The notes below the pieces were generated by a model that worked only from the letters and a program-made list of their open reading frames with translations, searched no databases and was not told the origin of the DNA. This document shows, piece by piece, positions 52,899-62,760 of a stretch of 64,000 nt of DNA. This DNA comes from Clostridia bacterium. Lineage in GTDB: Bacteria; Bacillota; Clostridia; TANB77; CAG-508. The stretch covers positions 95,329 through 159,328 of the forward strand of contig JAFTJF010000013.1 in NCBI GenBank assembly GCA_017456555.1, read 5' to 3'. The translations under genes were made by a program, and so were the position numbers. Each line of letters opens with the position of its first letter. Within the stretch, counting starts at the first letter, position 1.

Positions 52899-53873
52899 AT
52901 GTATCTTAAAAAATTAAAGATTGGAAATGTAGAATTAGAGAATAATATAATATTAGCGCCAATGGCTGGAGTAACAGATTTACCTTTTAGAAAAATTTGT
53001 AAAAAATATGGTAATCCGGGACTAGTTTGCAATGAAATGGTAAGTTCAAAAGCAATTGTTTATAAAGATGAAAAAACACTTACAATGATAAAAAATGATG
53101 AAGAGAAAAGACCAATATCAATGCAAATTTTTGGAAGTGAGCCAGAAGTTATGGGGGAATCATCTAAATTTATGTGTGATTATACAGATATTTTAGATGT
53201 TAATATGGGATGTCCAGCTCCAAAAGTTGTAAAAAATGGTGATGGAAGTAGAGTATTATTAGACCTTGATTTAGTAAAAAGAATAACAGAAGAGGTGGTT
53301 AAAAATTCTACTAAACCTGTAACAGTAAAAATAAGAAAAGGCTGGGATTCAAATCATATTGTAGCAGTCGAAGCTGCAAAAATTATTGAAGCAGCAGGCG
53401 CTGACGCAATAGTAATTCATGGAAGAACTAGAGATGAATTTTATTCTGGTCAAGCAGATTGGAATATAATAAGAGAAGTAAAGAACGCAGTAAAAATTCC
53501 AGTTATTGGAAATGGAGATATAAAATCAGAAGAAGATGCAAAAAGGATGTTTGAAGAAACAGGCGTAGATGGAATTATGATTGGTAGAGCTTCACTTGGA
53601 AATCCTTGGATTTTTAAACAAATTGCCTACTATTTAGAAACTGGAGAAAAATTACCAGAAATTTCAGCAGAGGAAAAATATAATGTTATTTTAGAACATT
53701 TTGATTTGCTTTTAAAAGAAAAAGGGGAGTATACAGCAACTCGTGAAATTAGAAAACATATTGCATGGTATGTGAAAGGTATGCCTAATGCGACAGTAAT
53801 TAGAGATAAAATTAATTCAGTAGAATCTGAAAGTGATTTCAAAAATATTTTAAAAGAATATTTTAATTTATAA
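52899..53873 (+). CDS. dusB: tRNA-dihydrouridine synthase
   Basis: A 324-aa flavoenzyme: LAPMAGVTDLPFRKI at the start, NMGCPAPK with the catalytic Cys, KIRKGWD, HGRTR and GDIKSEEDA for FMN binding. It reduces uridines in tRNA D-loops. Start ATG 52899 behind GGATGG is chosen; the frame is open from 52860. DusB-type by sequence feel. Confidence 0.9.
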   Translation: MYLKKLKIGNVELENNIILAPMAGVTDLPFRKICKKYGNPGLVCNEMVSSKAIVYKDEKTLTMIKNDEEKRPISMQIFGSEPEVMGESSKFMCDYTDILDVNMGCPAPKVVKNGDGSRVLLDLDLVKRITEEVVKNSTKPVTVKIRKGWDSNHIVAVEAAKIIEAAGADAIVIHGRTRDEFYSGQADWNIIREVKNAVKIPVIGNGDIKSEEDAKRMFEETGVDGIMIGRASLGNPWIFKQIAYYLETGEKLPEISAEEKYNVILEHFDLLLKEKGEYTATREIRKHIAWYVKGMPNATVIRDKINSVESESDFKNILKEYFNL

Positions 53874-53899
53874 TAAAATCTAAATAAGAAAATATAATT

Positions 53900-53930
53900 A
53901 ATCGAGTAGAATTTTCTATTCGATTTTTTT
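53900..53930 (+). terminator. Rho-independent terminator
   Basis: AATCGAGTAGAA with TTCTATTCGATT, followed by a T run; it ends the dus gene. Confidence 0.7.
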
Positions 53931-53979
53931 GATTTTGAGGATGATTTTTGTCTCCGTCTCCAAAATCATGGAGGTTTTT

Positions 53980-54573
53980 ATGAAGAAAAAAATTGTGTTT
54001 ATTTTTGCTATAATTTGTATTACTGTTTTTTTGATTTTTTATTATATTTTTTTGAGAAGTGGTAATAATAAATTTAGAAATCAAAATGAATTGCTAGAAG
54101 ATATTTTTGAAAAGTTAGAATCTTATGAAGCAAATGTTGATGTAACTATAAAAAGCAATAAAAATGAAAATTTATATAATATGATTCAAATAGTGGATGA
54201 AGATTATTCAAAGGTGATATTAAATTCGCCAGAGAATGTGAAAGGATTAACCTTAGAGATTAAAGATGGTAATCTAATAATCTCAAATGAAAGTGCCAAT
54301 TTTATAAAAGAGTTTAAAAATTATAAATCGGTTGTTAACAATTCATTGTTTTTAAGTTCTTTTATAAAGGATTTTGAGAATAATGAATCCACAATTTATG
54401 AAGAAAATGGGGAAATCCTTATTGAAATATTATTAGAAAATGAAAATACATATAAAAAAATAAAAGTACTATATTTAGATAAAGAAAAAAAGTTACCTAA
54501 GAAATTAATAATTAAAGATAATACCCAAAATATTAATACAAGCATAATATATAATGATATAAAAATTAAATAA
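53980..54573 (+). CDS. Membrane-anchored protein, GerS/LolA-like pattern
   Basis: A 197-aa protein with an N-terminal membrane segment (residues 4-24, no lipobox Cys) and a beta-rich body ([13 protein letters not shown] ... [24 protein letters not shown] ... [12 protein letters not shown]). This fits the LolA-fold lipoproteins of Clostridia, to which GerS belongs. It precedes mazF, a place known for such genes in related bacteria. Start at 53980 behind GGAGG. Confidence 0.5.
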   Translation: MKKKIVFIFAIICITVFLIFYYIFLRSGNNKFRNQNELLEDIFEKLESYEANVDVTIKSNKNENLYNMIQIVDEDYSKVILNSPENVKGLTLEIKDGNLIISNESANFIKEFKNYKSVVNNSLFLSSFIKDFENNESTIYEENGEILIEILLENENTYKKIKVLYLDKEKKLPKKLIIKDNTQNINTSIIYNDIKIK

Positions 54574-54628
54574 TTTTAATATCTTTAGCAATTCTATTCT
54601 ATATGCAAATTTAATAGGAGAGAAAATT

Positions 54629-54979
54629 ATGGTAATAAAAAGAGGAGATATGTTTTATGCGGATTTGAGTCCAGTGGTTGGTTCTGAACAAGGTGGGGTT
54701 AGACCTGTTTTGATAATACAAAATGACACTGGAAATAAATATAGTCCGACTGTTATTGCTGCTGCTATTACATCACAGACTGGAAAAAATAAATTGCCTA
54801 CTCATATAGAAATAGGGTCAAGTGATAATGGATTAAAATCAGATTCTGTAGTTTTAGCAGAACAAATTAGAACAATAGACAAAAGCAGGTTAAAAGAGAA
54901 AATAGGGCATATTGCAGATACAGAAGTTATGAATCAAGTTAATAATGCTATTGGTATTAGCTTCGGTTTAGATAATTAA
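54629..54979 (+). CDS. MazF/EndoA-type mRNA endoribonuclease
   Basis: A 116-aa toxin-like RNase: [30 protein letters not shown] at the start and [15 protein letters not shown] in the middle, as in EndoA of Bacillus. It normally cleaves mRNA at a short sequence and is held by an antitoxin encoded just upstream; no antitoxin gene is seen here. Start behind ATAGGAGAG. Confidence 0.92.
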   Translation: MVIKRGDMFYADLSPVVGSEQGGVRPVLIIQNDTGNKYSPTVIAAAITSQTGKNKLPTHIEIGSSDNGLKSDSVVLAEQIRTIDKSRLKEKIGHIADTEVMNQVNNAIGISFGLDN

Positions 54980-54983
54980 ATTA

Positions 54984-55042
54984 TAAAAGTAAGGATTATT
55001 TAATGAATATAAAATTCATTTTTGATTATCCTTACTTTTTTG
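54984..55042 (+). terminator. Rho-independent terminator
   Basis: AAAAGTAAGGAT...AATGAAT pairs imperfectly with ATTCATT...ATCCTTACTTTT, followed by T; it ends mazF. Confidence 0.7.
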
Positions 55043-55210
55043 TTTATAAAATAAAAAAAGTTGATGCTTTGAAAATTAAAAGATTTTAGAAGAATTAATT
55101 TGAGTAAACTATTGAAAAACTGCTGATATTCTTATATAATACTAAAGAATTTCTAATAAAATATTATTTAGAAATTTTAAACTAGTTTTTTTAATGGAGG
55201 AAAAAACTTT

Positions 55211-56602
55211 ATGGAAAATATAATTATTAAAGAATTATATAGAAATCAAGAAAACTACTGTGGAACAGAAATTAAAGTTTCTGGATGGGTTAGAACAGTT
55301 AGAGATTCAAAAACATTTGGATTTATTGAAATAAATGATGGTTCATTTTTCAAAAATTTACAAATAGTTTTTGATAATACTTTAGCAAATTTTGACGAAA
55401 TTTGTAAATTAACATTAAGTTCTTCAATAACAGTTGAAGGTGATTTAATTAAAACAGAAAATGCAAAACAACCTTTTGAAGTAAAAGCTAAAAAAGTAGA
55501 AATTATAGCTCTTTCTTCACCAGAATATCCACTTCAAAAGAAAAGACATACAATGGAATATTTAAGAACAATAGCTCACTTACGTCCTAGAACAAATACT
55601 TTTAATGCAGTATTCAGAGTACGTTCAGTTGCATCTTATGCACTACACAAATTTTTCCAAGAAAATAACTTTGTATATGTGCACGCACCAATAATTACAG
55701 GAAGTGATGCTGAAGGTGCTGGAGAAATGTTTAATTTAAATACATTTGACTTAAATAATGTTCCAAAAACAGAAGATGGACAAGTTGATTTTACAAAAGA
55801 TTTCTTTGGAAAACCAGCTCATCTTACAGTAAGTGGACAATTAAATGTTGAAACATATGCATTTGCATTTAGAAATGTTTATACATTTGGACCAACATTT
55901 AGAGCAGAGAATTCAAACACGGTAAAACATGCTGCAGAATTCTGGATGATAGAACCTGAAATATGTTTTGCAGATTTAAAAGATGATATGGATTTAGCTG
56001 AAAGCATGTTAAAATATGTAATTAATTATGTATTAGAAAACTGCCCAGAAGAAATGGAATTCTTTAATAATTTTATAGATAAAACTTTACTTGAAAGACT
56101 TAATAATGTAGTAAATTCAGATTTCGGAAGAATTACTTATACAGATGCTGTTAAAGAACTTGAAAAACATAATGATGAATTTGAATATAAAGTATCTTGG
56201 GGAGTAGATCTTCAAACAGAACATGAAAGATATTTAAGTGAAAAAATCTTCAAAAAACCAGTATTTGTTACAGATTACCCAGCTGAAATTAAAGCTTTCT
56301 ATATGAAACTTAACCCAGATGGAAAAACAGTTGCTGCAAGTGACCTTTTAGCACCTGGAATTGGAGAAATTATTGGTGGAAGCCAAAGAGAAGATAACTT
56401 AGAAATTTTACAAAATAAAATAAAAGATTTAAATATGGATGAACAAGATTACTGGTGGTATTTAGATTTAAGAAGATATGGAAGTGTACCACACGCAGGA
56501 TTTGGTCTTGGATTTGAGAGATTAATGATGTATATGACAGGAATGCAAAATATTCGTGATGTTATACCATTCCCAAGAACACCAAAAAATTGTGAATTTT
56601 AA
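55211..56602 (+). CDS. asnS: Asparaginyl-tRNA synthetase
   Basis: A 463-aa class II synthetase: N-terminal OB domain ([22 protein letters not shown]), motif 2 region [12 protein letters not shown] and motif 3 [23 protein letters not shown] and full length support AsnS. Start behind GGAGG. No T-box features are seen in the upstream 230 bp. Confidence 0.95.
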   Translation: MENIIIKELYRNQENYCGTEIKVSGWVRTVRDSKTFGFIEINDGSFFKNLQIVFDNTLANFDEICKLTLSSSITVEGDLIKTENAKQPFEVKAKKVEIIALSSPEYPLQKKRHTMEYLRTIAHLRPRTNTFNAVFRVRSVASYALHKFFQENNFVYVHAPIITGSDAEGAGEMFNLNTFDLNNVPKTEDGQVDFTKDFFGKPAHLTVSGQLNVETYAFAFRNVYTFGPTFRAENSNTVKHAAEFWMIEPEICFADLKDDMDLAESMLKYVINYVLENCPEEMEFFNNFIDKTLLERLNNVVNSDFGRITYTDAVKELEKHNDEFEYKVSWGVDLQTEHERYLSEKIFKKPVFVTDYPAEIKAFYMKLNPDGKTVAASDLLAPGIGEIIGGSQREDNLEILQNKIKDLNMDEQDYWWYLDLRRYGSVPHAGFGLGFERLMMYMTGMQNIRDVIPFPRTPKNCEF

Positions 56603-56650
56603 ATTAATTATAAAATCAAAGTTTGCATATAATTAATAGATATGTATTAG

Positions 56651-56681
56651 AAGAGGAATAGCATTGGCTATTCCTCTTTGA
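56651..56681 (+). terminator. Terminator hairpin
   Basis: AAGAGGAATAGC (56651-56662) pairs perfectly with GCTATTCCTCTT (56667-56678); a short T tail follows asnS. Confidence 0.65.
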
Positions 56682-56747
56682 ATTATTTCGTGATGAATCT
56701 AAATTAAAAACCTGATAATAAGAATGATTCAATATTTAGTTATAAAG

Positions 56748-56776
56748 TTGAATATTATGTAAATTTATGATATAAT
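56748..56776 (+). promoter_or_regulatory. Sigma-A promoter
   Basis: TTGAAT, exactly 17 bp, TATAAT. It drives the GC-rich single gene at 56809. Confidence 0.75.
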
Positions 56777-56808
56777 ATAATTGCATCAAAAAACAAAGGA
56801 GATATATT

Positions 56809-57261
56809 ATGACGAAAACAACTGTATCGGCAATCAACTGGAAAGACTCTTTTCTTTCCCACCCCTTTATCGCGATCGATGCCCTGCAACCGATTCATCA
56901 GCGGATCTTAATCAAGGAGCTCACTGATGACGGAGTACTGACCATTCTTCCGGCTCTGTCTTCGCAGATCAATGATGTTCTCGAACTGATGGAAGGCTGC
57001 TTTTCCAGCGATTCGAATATCGAGACTGTCCTGGCAGAATACTATGGAAAGGTTGTTCTGAAGGAAATCAAGTTCGATTTCAATGGCGTTGAAGCCAGCA
57101 TCACCCGGGAAATGACTGCCAAGGATGCCAAGATTGAGTGGCTCAAAAAAGCTATTCGCAGCGGCTACAAAGGCGTTACGGGAAGATTGACTAGCAGCGA
57201 ATGTCGAATTCTGACTGCTGATCCTGAAATCAAGGAACTGATCGAGAGATATCGTGCGTAG
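56809..57261 (+). CDS. Hypothetical protein of high GC content
   Basis: A 150-aa soluble protein (MTKTTVSAINWKDSF ... EIKELIERYRA), mostly helical, with no recognised motif. Its codons (GATCGATGCC, GGCTGC, CTGGCAG) are far richer in GC than any neighbour. It has its own consensus promoter (56748-56776), a good AAAGGAG and a strong terminator, so it is a self-contained unit, probably a recent acquisition. Confidence 0.6.
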   Translation: MTKTTVSAINWKDSFLSHPFIAIDALQPIHQRILIKELTDDGVLTILPALSSQINDVLELMEGCFSSDSNIETVLAEYYGKVVLKEIKFDFNGVEASITREMTAKDAKIEWLKKAIRSGYKGVTGRLTSSECRILTADPEIKELIERYRA

Positions 57262-57269
57262 CTGTAAGA

Positions 57270-57305
57270 AAAACCGTGTGTGGCGTGAGCCATACACGGT
57301 TTTTA
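57270..57305 (+). terminator. Rho-independent terminator
   Basis: AAAACCGTGTGTGGC (57270-57284) pairs with GCCATACACGGTTTT (57289-57303) around GTGA, ending in T. Confidence 0.85.
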
Positions 57306-57383
57306 TATGTTTGTTTATATATAAATATTTGTATTAAAATAAAATTACAGTAATTCTAGATATCTAATTTTGTAGATAATTTA

Positions 57384-57902
57384 TTAAAATTTATTATAAA
57401 ATGCAAATTCTTCAATTGTTTTTCTATCATTGTGTAATTTACTTGGATGAGCGTCTTCAGCTGGGTAGCCGATAGGCAAAATTGCAGCTAATTCATAGTT
57501 TTCAGGAATGTTATAAATTTCTCTTGCTTTTATTGGATCAAAAGCTCCAATCCAAGTAGCACCTAAATCTAAATTAGTTACTTCTAACATCATATGTGTT
57601 GTTATTATACTCATATCAATAATTCCACCATCAGCACCATCACATCTTCTTTTCCAAGATTCATTTTTATCATAACAAATAAGCATTACTAATGGAGCAT
57701 TCCAACCATAAGGTGTACAACCACCTAATTTTGAAAGCTCTTCTTTGTCAGTTAAAATTAAAATTTTTTGACTTTGTGAATTTCTTCCTGTAGGTGCTAA
57801 ACGAGCTGCTTCTAAAATTTTATCGATTTTTTCTTGTTCGATTTCTTTTTCAGAAAAATATCTACAAGAATATCTATCTTTTGCAAGTTGTAAAAAATCC
57901 AT
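57384..57902 (-). CDS. Nitroreductase-family flavoprotein
   Basis: A 172-aa FMN protein: AKDRYSCRYFSEKEIEQEKIDKIL at the start, ARLAPTGRNSQ and GIIDMSIITTHMMLE in the middle, and LPIGYPAED near the end. Typical of small nitroreductases that use NAD(P)H. Start behind AGGAGG on the minus strand. Confidence 0.88.
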   Translation of the reverse strand: MDFLQLAKDRYSCRYFSEKEIEQEKIDKILEAARLAPTGRNSQSQKILILTDKEELSKLGGCTPYGWNAPLVMLICYDKNESWKRRCDGADGGIIDMSIITTHMMLEVTNLDLGATWIGAFDPIKAREIYNIPENYELAAILPIGYPAEDAHPSKLHNDRKTIEEFAFYNKF

Positions 57903-58167
57903 ATAAATACCTCCTTATATATAAAACTATTATACAATTATTTAATAAAATTTGCTACAAAAAATTAATTATTAAGTATATTTGAAAAAAATGCAATATA
58001 CAAATATTAAATAATGACTGGTATTATTTTAATAATATCAAATGAAAATATTAATTAAATGTTGTTAAAGAAAAATACAAAATGTTGCTAAAAGGCTATA
58101 AATGAGGTATAATAGAAGAGTAGAAAAGATTTTCATAATAAATATATATTAAGGAAGGGATTTTATT

Positions 58168-58761
58168 ATGGGTCATATAATAAAAAATGTTTTAAAAATA
58201 TTATTAGTACTTGCAATTATATGTGGATTAGGATTCATAGCATATAGATATAAAGAATTAAAAGAGGCTGGAAAATTAGAAGAAGTATTTGCTTCAAATA
58301 GCAGTTCAAGTGGAGAATTAGATCCTTCAACATTTACTGATTCAAGCTCTAGTTCTAGCTCAACTTCAGCTGAAGATAATAATAGCGAGAACAATGAAGA
58401 AACAAAAACAGATGATAGACAATTCGTAGTAGAAGAAAAAGACTATGAAGGATATTATAATAAATTTATTTTCGATAATACTTTGTTGTTATATGAAGGA
58501 AATCAAACTAGTAGTGCGACATTAGAACTTGTTAATAGATTGATTCAAAATGTTGATGACCCAATGTATTCAAAACCAACAGTAGTACTAGAAAATATTG
58601 GTGGACTATCAGCTAATGAAGTAAATCAAAATGATTTTGAACAATATAAACAAGTATTAAATGAATTTAAAAATGTAATAGGAAATAGCAAATATAATAT
58701 TTCTTTTGAATATGCTAAGTTCTCAAGTATGGTAAATAAAATAATAATAACTAAAAAATAA
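58168..58761 (+). CDS. Membrane-anchored protein with Ser-rich linker
   Basis: A 197-aa protein: N-terminal membrane segment (about residues 8-27), a Ser-rich low-complexity linker (about 45-80) and a folded extracellular domain (about 88-197, YYNKFIFDNTLLLYEG to IIITKK). No family recognised. Start behind AAGGAAGGG. Confidence 0.6.
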   Translation: MGHIIKNVLKILLVLAIICGLGFIAYRYKELKEAGKLEEVFASNSSSSGELDPSTFTDSSSSSSSTSAEDNNSENNEETKTDDRQFVVEEKDYEGYYNKFIFDNTLLLYEGNQTSSATLELVNRLIQNVDDPMYSKPTVVLENIGGLSANEVNQNDFEQYKQVLNEFKNVIGNSKYNISFEYAKFSSMVNKIIITKK

Positions 58762-58786
58762 ATAATTGAATTATATAACAAATAAT

Positions 58787-58823
58787 GCTGGAGTTTGCGA
58801 AAGTGGACTTCAGCTTTTGTTTT
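58787..58823 (+). terminator. Rho-independent terminator
   Basis: GCTGGAGT (58787-58794) pairs with ACTTCAGC (58807-58814), followed by a T-rich tail. Confidence 0.7.
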
Positions 58824-58877
58824 ATTTTGAAAAAGCATTAATCACATTACTAGGAATAATTTAAAAAAAAGCAAGCG

Positions 58878-58906
58878 TTTACATAAGCATAAAAAGGTGT
58901 TATAAT
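58878..58906 (+). promoter_or_regulatory. Sigma-A promoter
   Basis: TTTACA, 17 bp, TATAAT, upstream of the P-loop kinase-like gene at 58941. Confidence 0.75.
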
Positions 58907-58940
58907 GTGGGCACCCAATTTTATAGACGGAGGGATGACA

Positions 58941-59732
58941 ATGGGACTTTTAGTAGACTATATGAACCAAATTGTTGCTGAAGCCAGTAAAACAAAAGGT
59001 ATCATAAGTCGAAAAACTATTTCCGAGTGGTTCGGAAACAAACAAGCGGTAAAACGGGATGGTTACAAGGATGTAATGGCTTTTGACACTAAGGCGGCAA
59101 TTGTAGTAGTAGGTGTATCCTGCATTGGTAAATCTACCTACATTCAAAACTTTCTGAATCTTTATCCTCATATTAAGCTTATCTCATATGATGAAGCAGG
59201 CTACAAAAAAGCTCAAGAGGAGATGGAAGGAAAGGTTGTTTCAGAAATAAGAACTATCGAAATCATCGAAGAAGAAATTCTCGAGAACAAGGAAGAATCC
59301 ATTATTGTTGATTCAACATTTATTCAGCCTTATTCAAGAGCAGCTATGATGAGATTTTTGACAGATCTTGGTTATGAAATCCATATGTTATATTTTTCGA
59401 AGGAATATACTGAAGCACACATTACTTCATGTTTGCTTAACAGAGCAATCGAGATTACTCTCTACGAGGATTATCTGAAGAAGATTGATGCTTCCAAGAT
59501 GAATTTTAGAAAGCGACTTGAGGCTAGAAAAGGAATTTTCGAAAGATATGCACGGGAACATGCAATAAGTGTTGAGGAACTAAAATCTAGGATGGTATCA
59601 CATCCAACCACAATTACCACACTCCAGTATCTGGCAAATTGTTACAGGAACGAGGTTGAGGAACATAGAGTGTGGTGGCAGGAAAAGAGAGGGCTTTTTT
59701 TCTTGGGCGCTGACTACTGTTATGTACTCTAA
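58941..59732 (+). CDS. P-loop kinase-like protein
   Basis: A 263-aa protein. Walker A GVSCIGKSTY lies near residue 60, followed by SYDEAG, VDSTF and a C-terminal helical part. The pattern is that of the AAA_33/polynucleotide-kinase group, which phosphorylates nucleic-acid ends or small molecules. Start ATG 58941 behind GGAGGG is preferred to 58905, which lies in the -10 region. Codons are richer in GC than the neighbours; it is a single-gene unit with its own promoter and terminator. Confidence 0.7.
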   Translation: MGLLVDYMNQIVAEASKTKGIISRKTISEWFGNKQAVKRDGYKDVMAFDTKAAIVVVGVSCIGKSTYIQNFLNLYPHIKLISYDEAGYKKAQEEMEGKVVSEIRTIEIIEEEILENKEESIIVDSTFIQPYSRAAMMRFLTDLGYEIHMLYFSKEYTEAHITSCLLNRAIEITLYEDYLKKIDASKMNFRKRLEARKGIFERYAREHAISVEELKSRMVSHPTTITTLQYLANCYRNEVEEHRVWWQEKRGLFFLGADYCYVL

Positions 59733-59755
59733 AAGGCAGCTCAATAATTTGAGGC

Positions 59756-59794
59756 AAAAGAAGGCACTTTGAAAAAAGTGTCTTCTTTGTTTTT
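59756..59794 (+). terminator. Rho-independent terminator
   Basis: AAAAGAAGGCACTTT with AAAGTGTCTTCTTT, followed by GTTTTT. Confidence 0.75.
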
Positions 59795-59890
59795 ATAAAA
59801 ATGTAAAAAAATTTTTACGAAAAATGTAACCTTTGAAAAATTTTTGCTACTATATAGATAAAAGATATCTTATTTTTAAGGAGTTAACTC

Positions 59891-60415
59891 ATGAATGAAA
59901 TAAGCAAACTAAGTAATTACATCTACAATAATAAATTAGATTTAGATAGGATAATAGACGATTTTACTCCATATGTAAAAACTGTAATTAATAATATGGC
60001 TGGAAATCAATTAAGTTTCGAGGACAAAGAAGAAATATTGATAGATACATTTTTTGTGCTATGGAAAAATAGAGATTGTAAAATAATGTATCTAGAAGCA
60101 TATTTGGCAGGAATTGCAAGAAATTTAATAAAAGAAAGATTTAAAAAATTGAATATTACATATGACATAAGTGACTATGAAAATGTTATTGAATTTAATG
60201 ATAACATTGAATTTTTTTCGGAGCAAAGAGAGAAATTGAGCAAATTAGAAATTGGCTATAAAGCTCTAAATGAAGAAGAGTTTAAGATTTTAACAATGTT
60301 TTATTATTCTTCTAAATCTATAAAAGACATAGCGAAATTGTTGAAACTTTCTGAAACAAATGTAAAAACTAAGCTTTTTAGAATAAGAAAAAAGCTTAAG
60401 AAATTTTTGATGTAG
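59891..60415 (+). CDS. RNA polymerase sigma factor, ECF-like
   Basis: A 174-aa sigma factor with region 2 (IIDDFTPYVKTVINNMAG ... EEILIDTFFVLWKN) and region 4 (ALNEEEFKILTMFYYSSKSIKDIAKLL, TNVKTKLFRIRKKL). It is followed 15 bp later by its probable membrane anti-sigma partner. Start behind AAGGAG. Confidence 0.85.
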   Translation: MNEISKLSNYIYNNKLDLDRIIDDFTPYVKTVINNMAGNQLSFEDKEEILIDTFFVLWKNRDCKIMYLEAYLAGIARNLIKERFKKLNITYDISDYENVIEFNDNIEFFSEQREKLSKLEIGYKALNEEEFKILTMFYYSSKSIKDIAKLLKLSETNVKTKLFRIRKKLKKFLM

Positions 60416-60430
60416 AAAGGAGATGATTTT

Positions 60431-61849
60431 ATGGATAACAAAGAATTAAAAGATAGAATAAAATTTAAAATTGCTATGTCTGAAATTGATGATGAGGAGA
60501 TAGCAAAAATGAAAAATAAAAAAGTTAATATATTAAGCAAAATTGCAGCATTAGTATGTATTGGAATTTTGTCTGGTGGAGCAATTTTTTCAGATGAGAT
60601 TTCAGCAAAAGTATATGATATTTATAATTTTAGAAAAAATGAAACAATTCAAACAAAGCTACCTGAAGAGGTTGTAAATGATGAAGAAAGATTAGAAGAA
60701 GTAATAAATAACAAAAATTCAATAATTCCATGGGATGAAAAAGCTGCTGAAGTTGTTGAAACTAATGATTTGAAAGTTAATATAACAGATGTGGCAATGG
60801 ATGATTATTTTATGATTTTTGAAGCTAATGCTACATTTCCAGAAGAAGTAATTGAAAAAATGCCTTTAGAAGATATCTATATGGTAAGATTTATAGATTT
60901 AGTAATTAAAGATGAAAATGGTAATGTTTTATTCTGTATGGAAGAAAACAAGCTTAAAGAAATTTTTGGAACAGATGATTTAGAAGCAATAAAAAACAAC
61001 CCTAAATATTGTATAAGTGAAGTTATAGATTATGGATTTAAAAATTATGATGAATTAGGAACAAATCCTTACAAAATGAGTTATACAATAAATACAAGAA
61101 TTCCTAGCATATATCCAAAATCTAAAAAACTAACTTTTGAATTTACAAAAATTGCATTAGATGCTTCAGAAGCAGCTATAGGAATTGGTGATAAACATTA
61201 TCTTCACCAAGATCAAACATTAACTGTAATTGGTGATTGGAAGATTGAAGTAGATGTTCCACAGAAGTTTTATGAAAGAGAAGACATAATTGCATATACA
61301 ACTGTAGAGAGTGATCCAAATTCCAAAAATGAATTAATATATTGTTATTATCAAGATGGTGTAATGCATGCTAGATTTAATTTAGAGTCAGAGGAAAGAC
61401 GTTCTGGACCTTGGGGTTCTGTAAAATTAATGGATATGTTTGCAGAAATTGATGTAGAGCCAATGATTAGTAATTACATTATTTATAAGATTTGTAGTTC
61501 GGACGAATATAAAGAATTAGATGCTTGGCAAGATGAAGTATTTGTAATTGAAGAATTATATATTGAAAATTCTAATGGCGAAAGATCAAAACAGAGAGGA
61601 CTTTTAAAAAGAGAAGGGGATAAGCTAGTAGAAGCTTCTAAAAGTTCTTGGGGAGCAGGCTCATACGTAAAAAATGGTATATTAAGAAGTTCAACAATAC
61701 CTGGTTATGATAATGGAAATTGGACTCCTGCATATAGCACTAGATTTGATATAGAAGAAGATAAATTAACAGACGAAATGACAATAAAAATAAAATATCT
61801 TGGAAAAGATATTGAATTTAAAATAGAAAAAATGAAAGGAGATAATTAA
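60431..61849 (+). CDS. Membrane anti-sigma-like protein with extracellular domain
   Basis: A 472-aa protein with a cytoplasmic N-terminus (1-35), one membrane segment (about 36-55) and a large beta-rich exterior. It resembles DUF4179-type anti-sigma proteins (NDLKVNITDVAMDDYFMIFEANATF). Start behind AAAGGAGATG. It probably binds the sigma factor at the membrane and senses envelope conditions. Confidence 0.7.
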   Translation: MDNKELKDRIKFKIAMSEIDDEEIAKMKNKKVNILSKIAALVCIGILSGGAIFSDEISAKVYDIYNFRKNETIQTKLPEEVVNDEERLEEVINNKNSIIPWDEKAAEVVETNDLKVNITDVAMDDYFMIFEANATFPEEVIEKMPLEDIYMVRFIDLVIKDENGNVLFCMEENKLKEIFGTDDLEAIKNNPKYCISEVIDYGFKNYDELGTNPYKMSYTINTRIPSIYPKSKKLTFEFTKIALDASEAAIGIGDKHYLHQDQTLTVIGDWKIEVDVPQKFYEREDIIAYTTVESDPNSKNELIYCYYQDGVMHARFNLESEERRSGPWGSVKLMDMFAEIDVEPMISNYIIYKICSSDEYKELDAWQDEVFVIEELYIENSNGERSKQRGLLKREGDKLVEASKSSWGAGSYVKNGILRSSTIPGYDNGNWTPAYSTRFDIEEDKLTDEMTIKIKYLGKDIEFKIEKMKGDN

Positions 61850-61850
61850 A

Positions 61851-62711
61851 ATGAATAAAAAAGTTAGTATAAAAATATTTTTTGTTTTGCTTATTCTCCT
61901 ATTAATAAATTTTAATAATGTTTATGCCGCTTGGAATATGGATGAAAGAATAGAACGTTTTTATGATGAAGTTGAAATTGATGGAGAAATTTATTATGTA
62001 AGAAAAGATTTGTTTGATCGAGGAAAAATACATACACATATTGGTTATATTACTTCTCAAAATGCGCAAAAAGAAGAAAATAAAGAAGCAGTAAAAATAG
62101 TAAGAGAAAAAATAGAAGAATATGCCAAAAAGCTTGTTTCAGAGGATTGTCCAGAAGAGCAAAGAATTCAAGATGATTACTATATATATGTTGAAGATTT
62201 GTATTCGGTAGATGATGAAAATCCATATAAAGTTGGTGATGATATTGAGGCTTTAGTTCAAATCAGTGCCACATCTATAAATGGAACTAGTAATTATTGG
62301 AAAGAAAATTTTTCAAACAACGAATTATATTATGATGAATACGATGAAAAATATTATGTTCATATGTATTATTTTGTAAGATTATCTGTTGTTCCAGAAA
62401 CAAATGAATATGAAATTGCATATATTGATTTTAAACCTGAAAATTTTGACCAAAAGATTTCTGAATTAAAAGATAAAGGAATTGACTTGGAAAGTTTGGA
62501 TGTGAAAAGAATATTAGACACAAAATATACTGATGATATTGAAGTTGTACCAAGTAGCAAGACATCTGTAACAAGTGCAGAAAAAACAGAATATAATGAT
62601 AGTCAAATAGAAGAGATTTCAAACATGACAAATCTGATAAGAATTACATGTATTATTTTATTAATTATTTTTGTAATTGTGTTAATTTTTAGAAAAAAAT
62701 CAAAAAAATAA
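61851..62711 (+). CDS. Secreted protein with C-terminal membrane anchor
   Basis: A 286-aa protein: signal peptide (1-26, ending VYAAW), an extracellular domain and a C-terminal membrane segment (about 258-280) with the basic end RKKSKK. It starts 1 bp after the anti-sigma gene and is part of the same operon. It may be a target or helper of the sigma system. No family recognised. Confidence 0.6.
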   Translation: MNKKVSIKIFFVLLILLLINFNNVYAAWNMDERIERFYDEVEIDGEIYYVRKDLFDRGKIHTHIGYITSQNAQKEENKEAVKIVREKIEEYAKKLVSEDCPEEQRIQDDYYIYVEDLYSVDDENPYKVGDDIEALVQISATSINGTSNYWKENFSNNELYYDEYDEKYYVHMYYFVRLSVVPETNEYEIAYIDFKPENFDQKISELKDKGIDLESLDVKRILDTKYTDDIEVVPSSKTSVTSAEKTEYNDSQIEEISNMTNLIRITCIILLIIFVIVLIFRKKSKK

Positions 62712-62719
62712 AAGAAAGA

Positions 62720-62745
62720 ACCGCACGTTTTTGTGCGGTTTTGTT
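62720..62745. terminator. Bidirectional terminator
   Basis: AACCGCAC (62720-62727) pairs with GTGCGGTT (62734-62741) between convergent genes. Confidence 0.8.
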
Positions 62746-62760
62746 TTGCAATGAATTGCT

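Noticed and set aside
54980..55210. T-box leader before asnS
   Set aside because: No T-box consensus or antiterminator stem is seen; the only strong hairpin is the mazF terminator.
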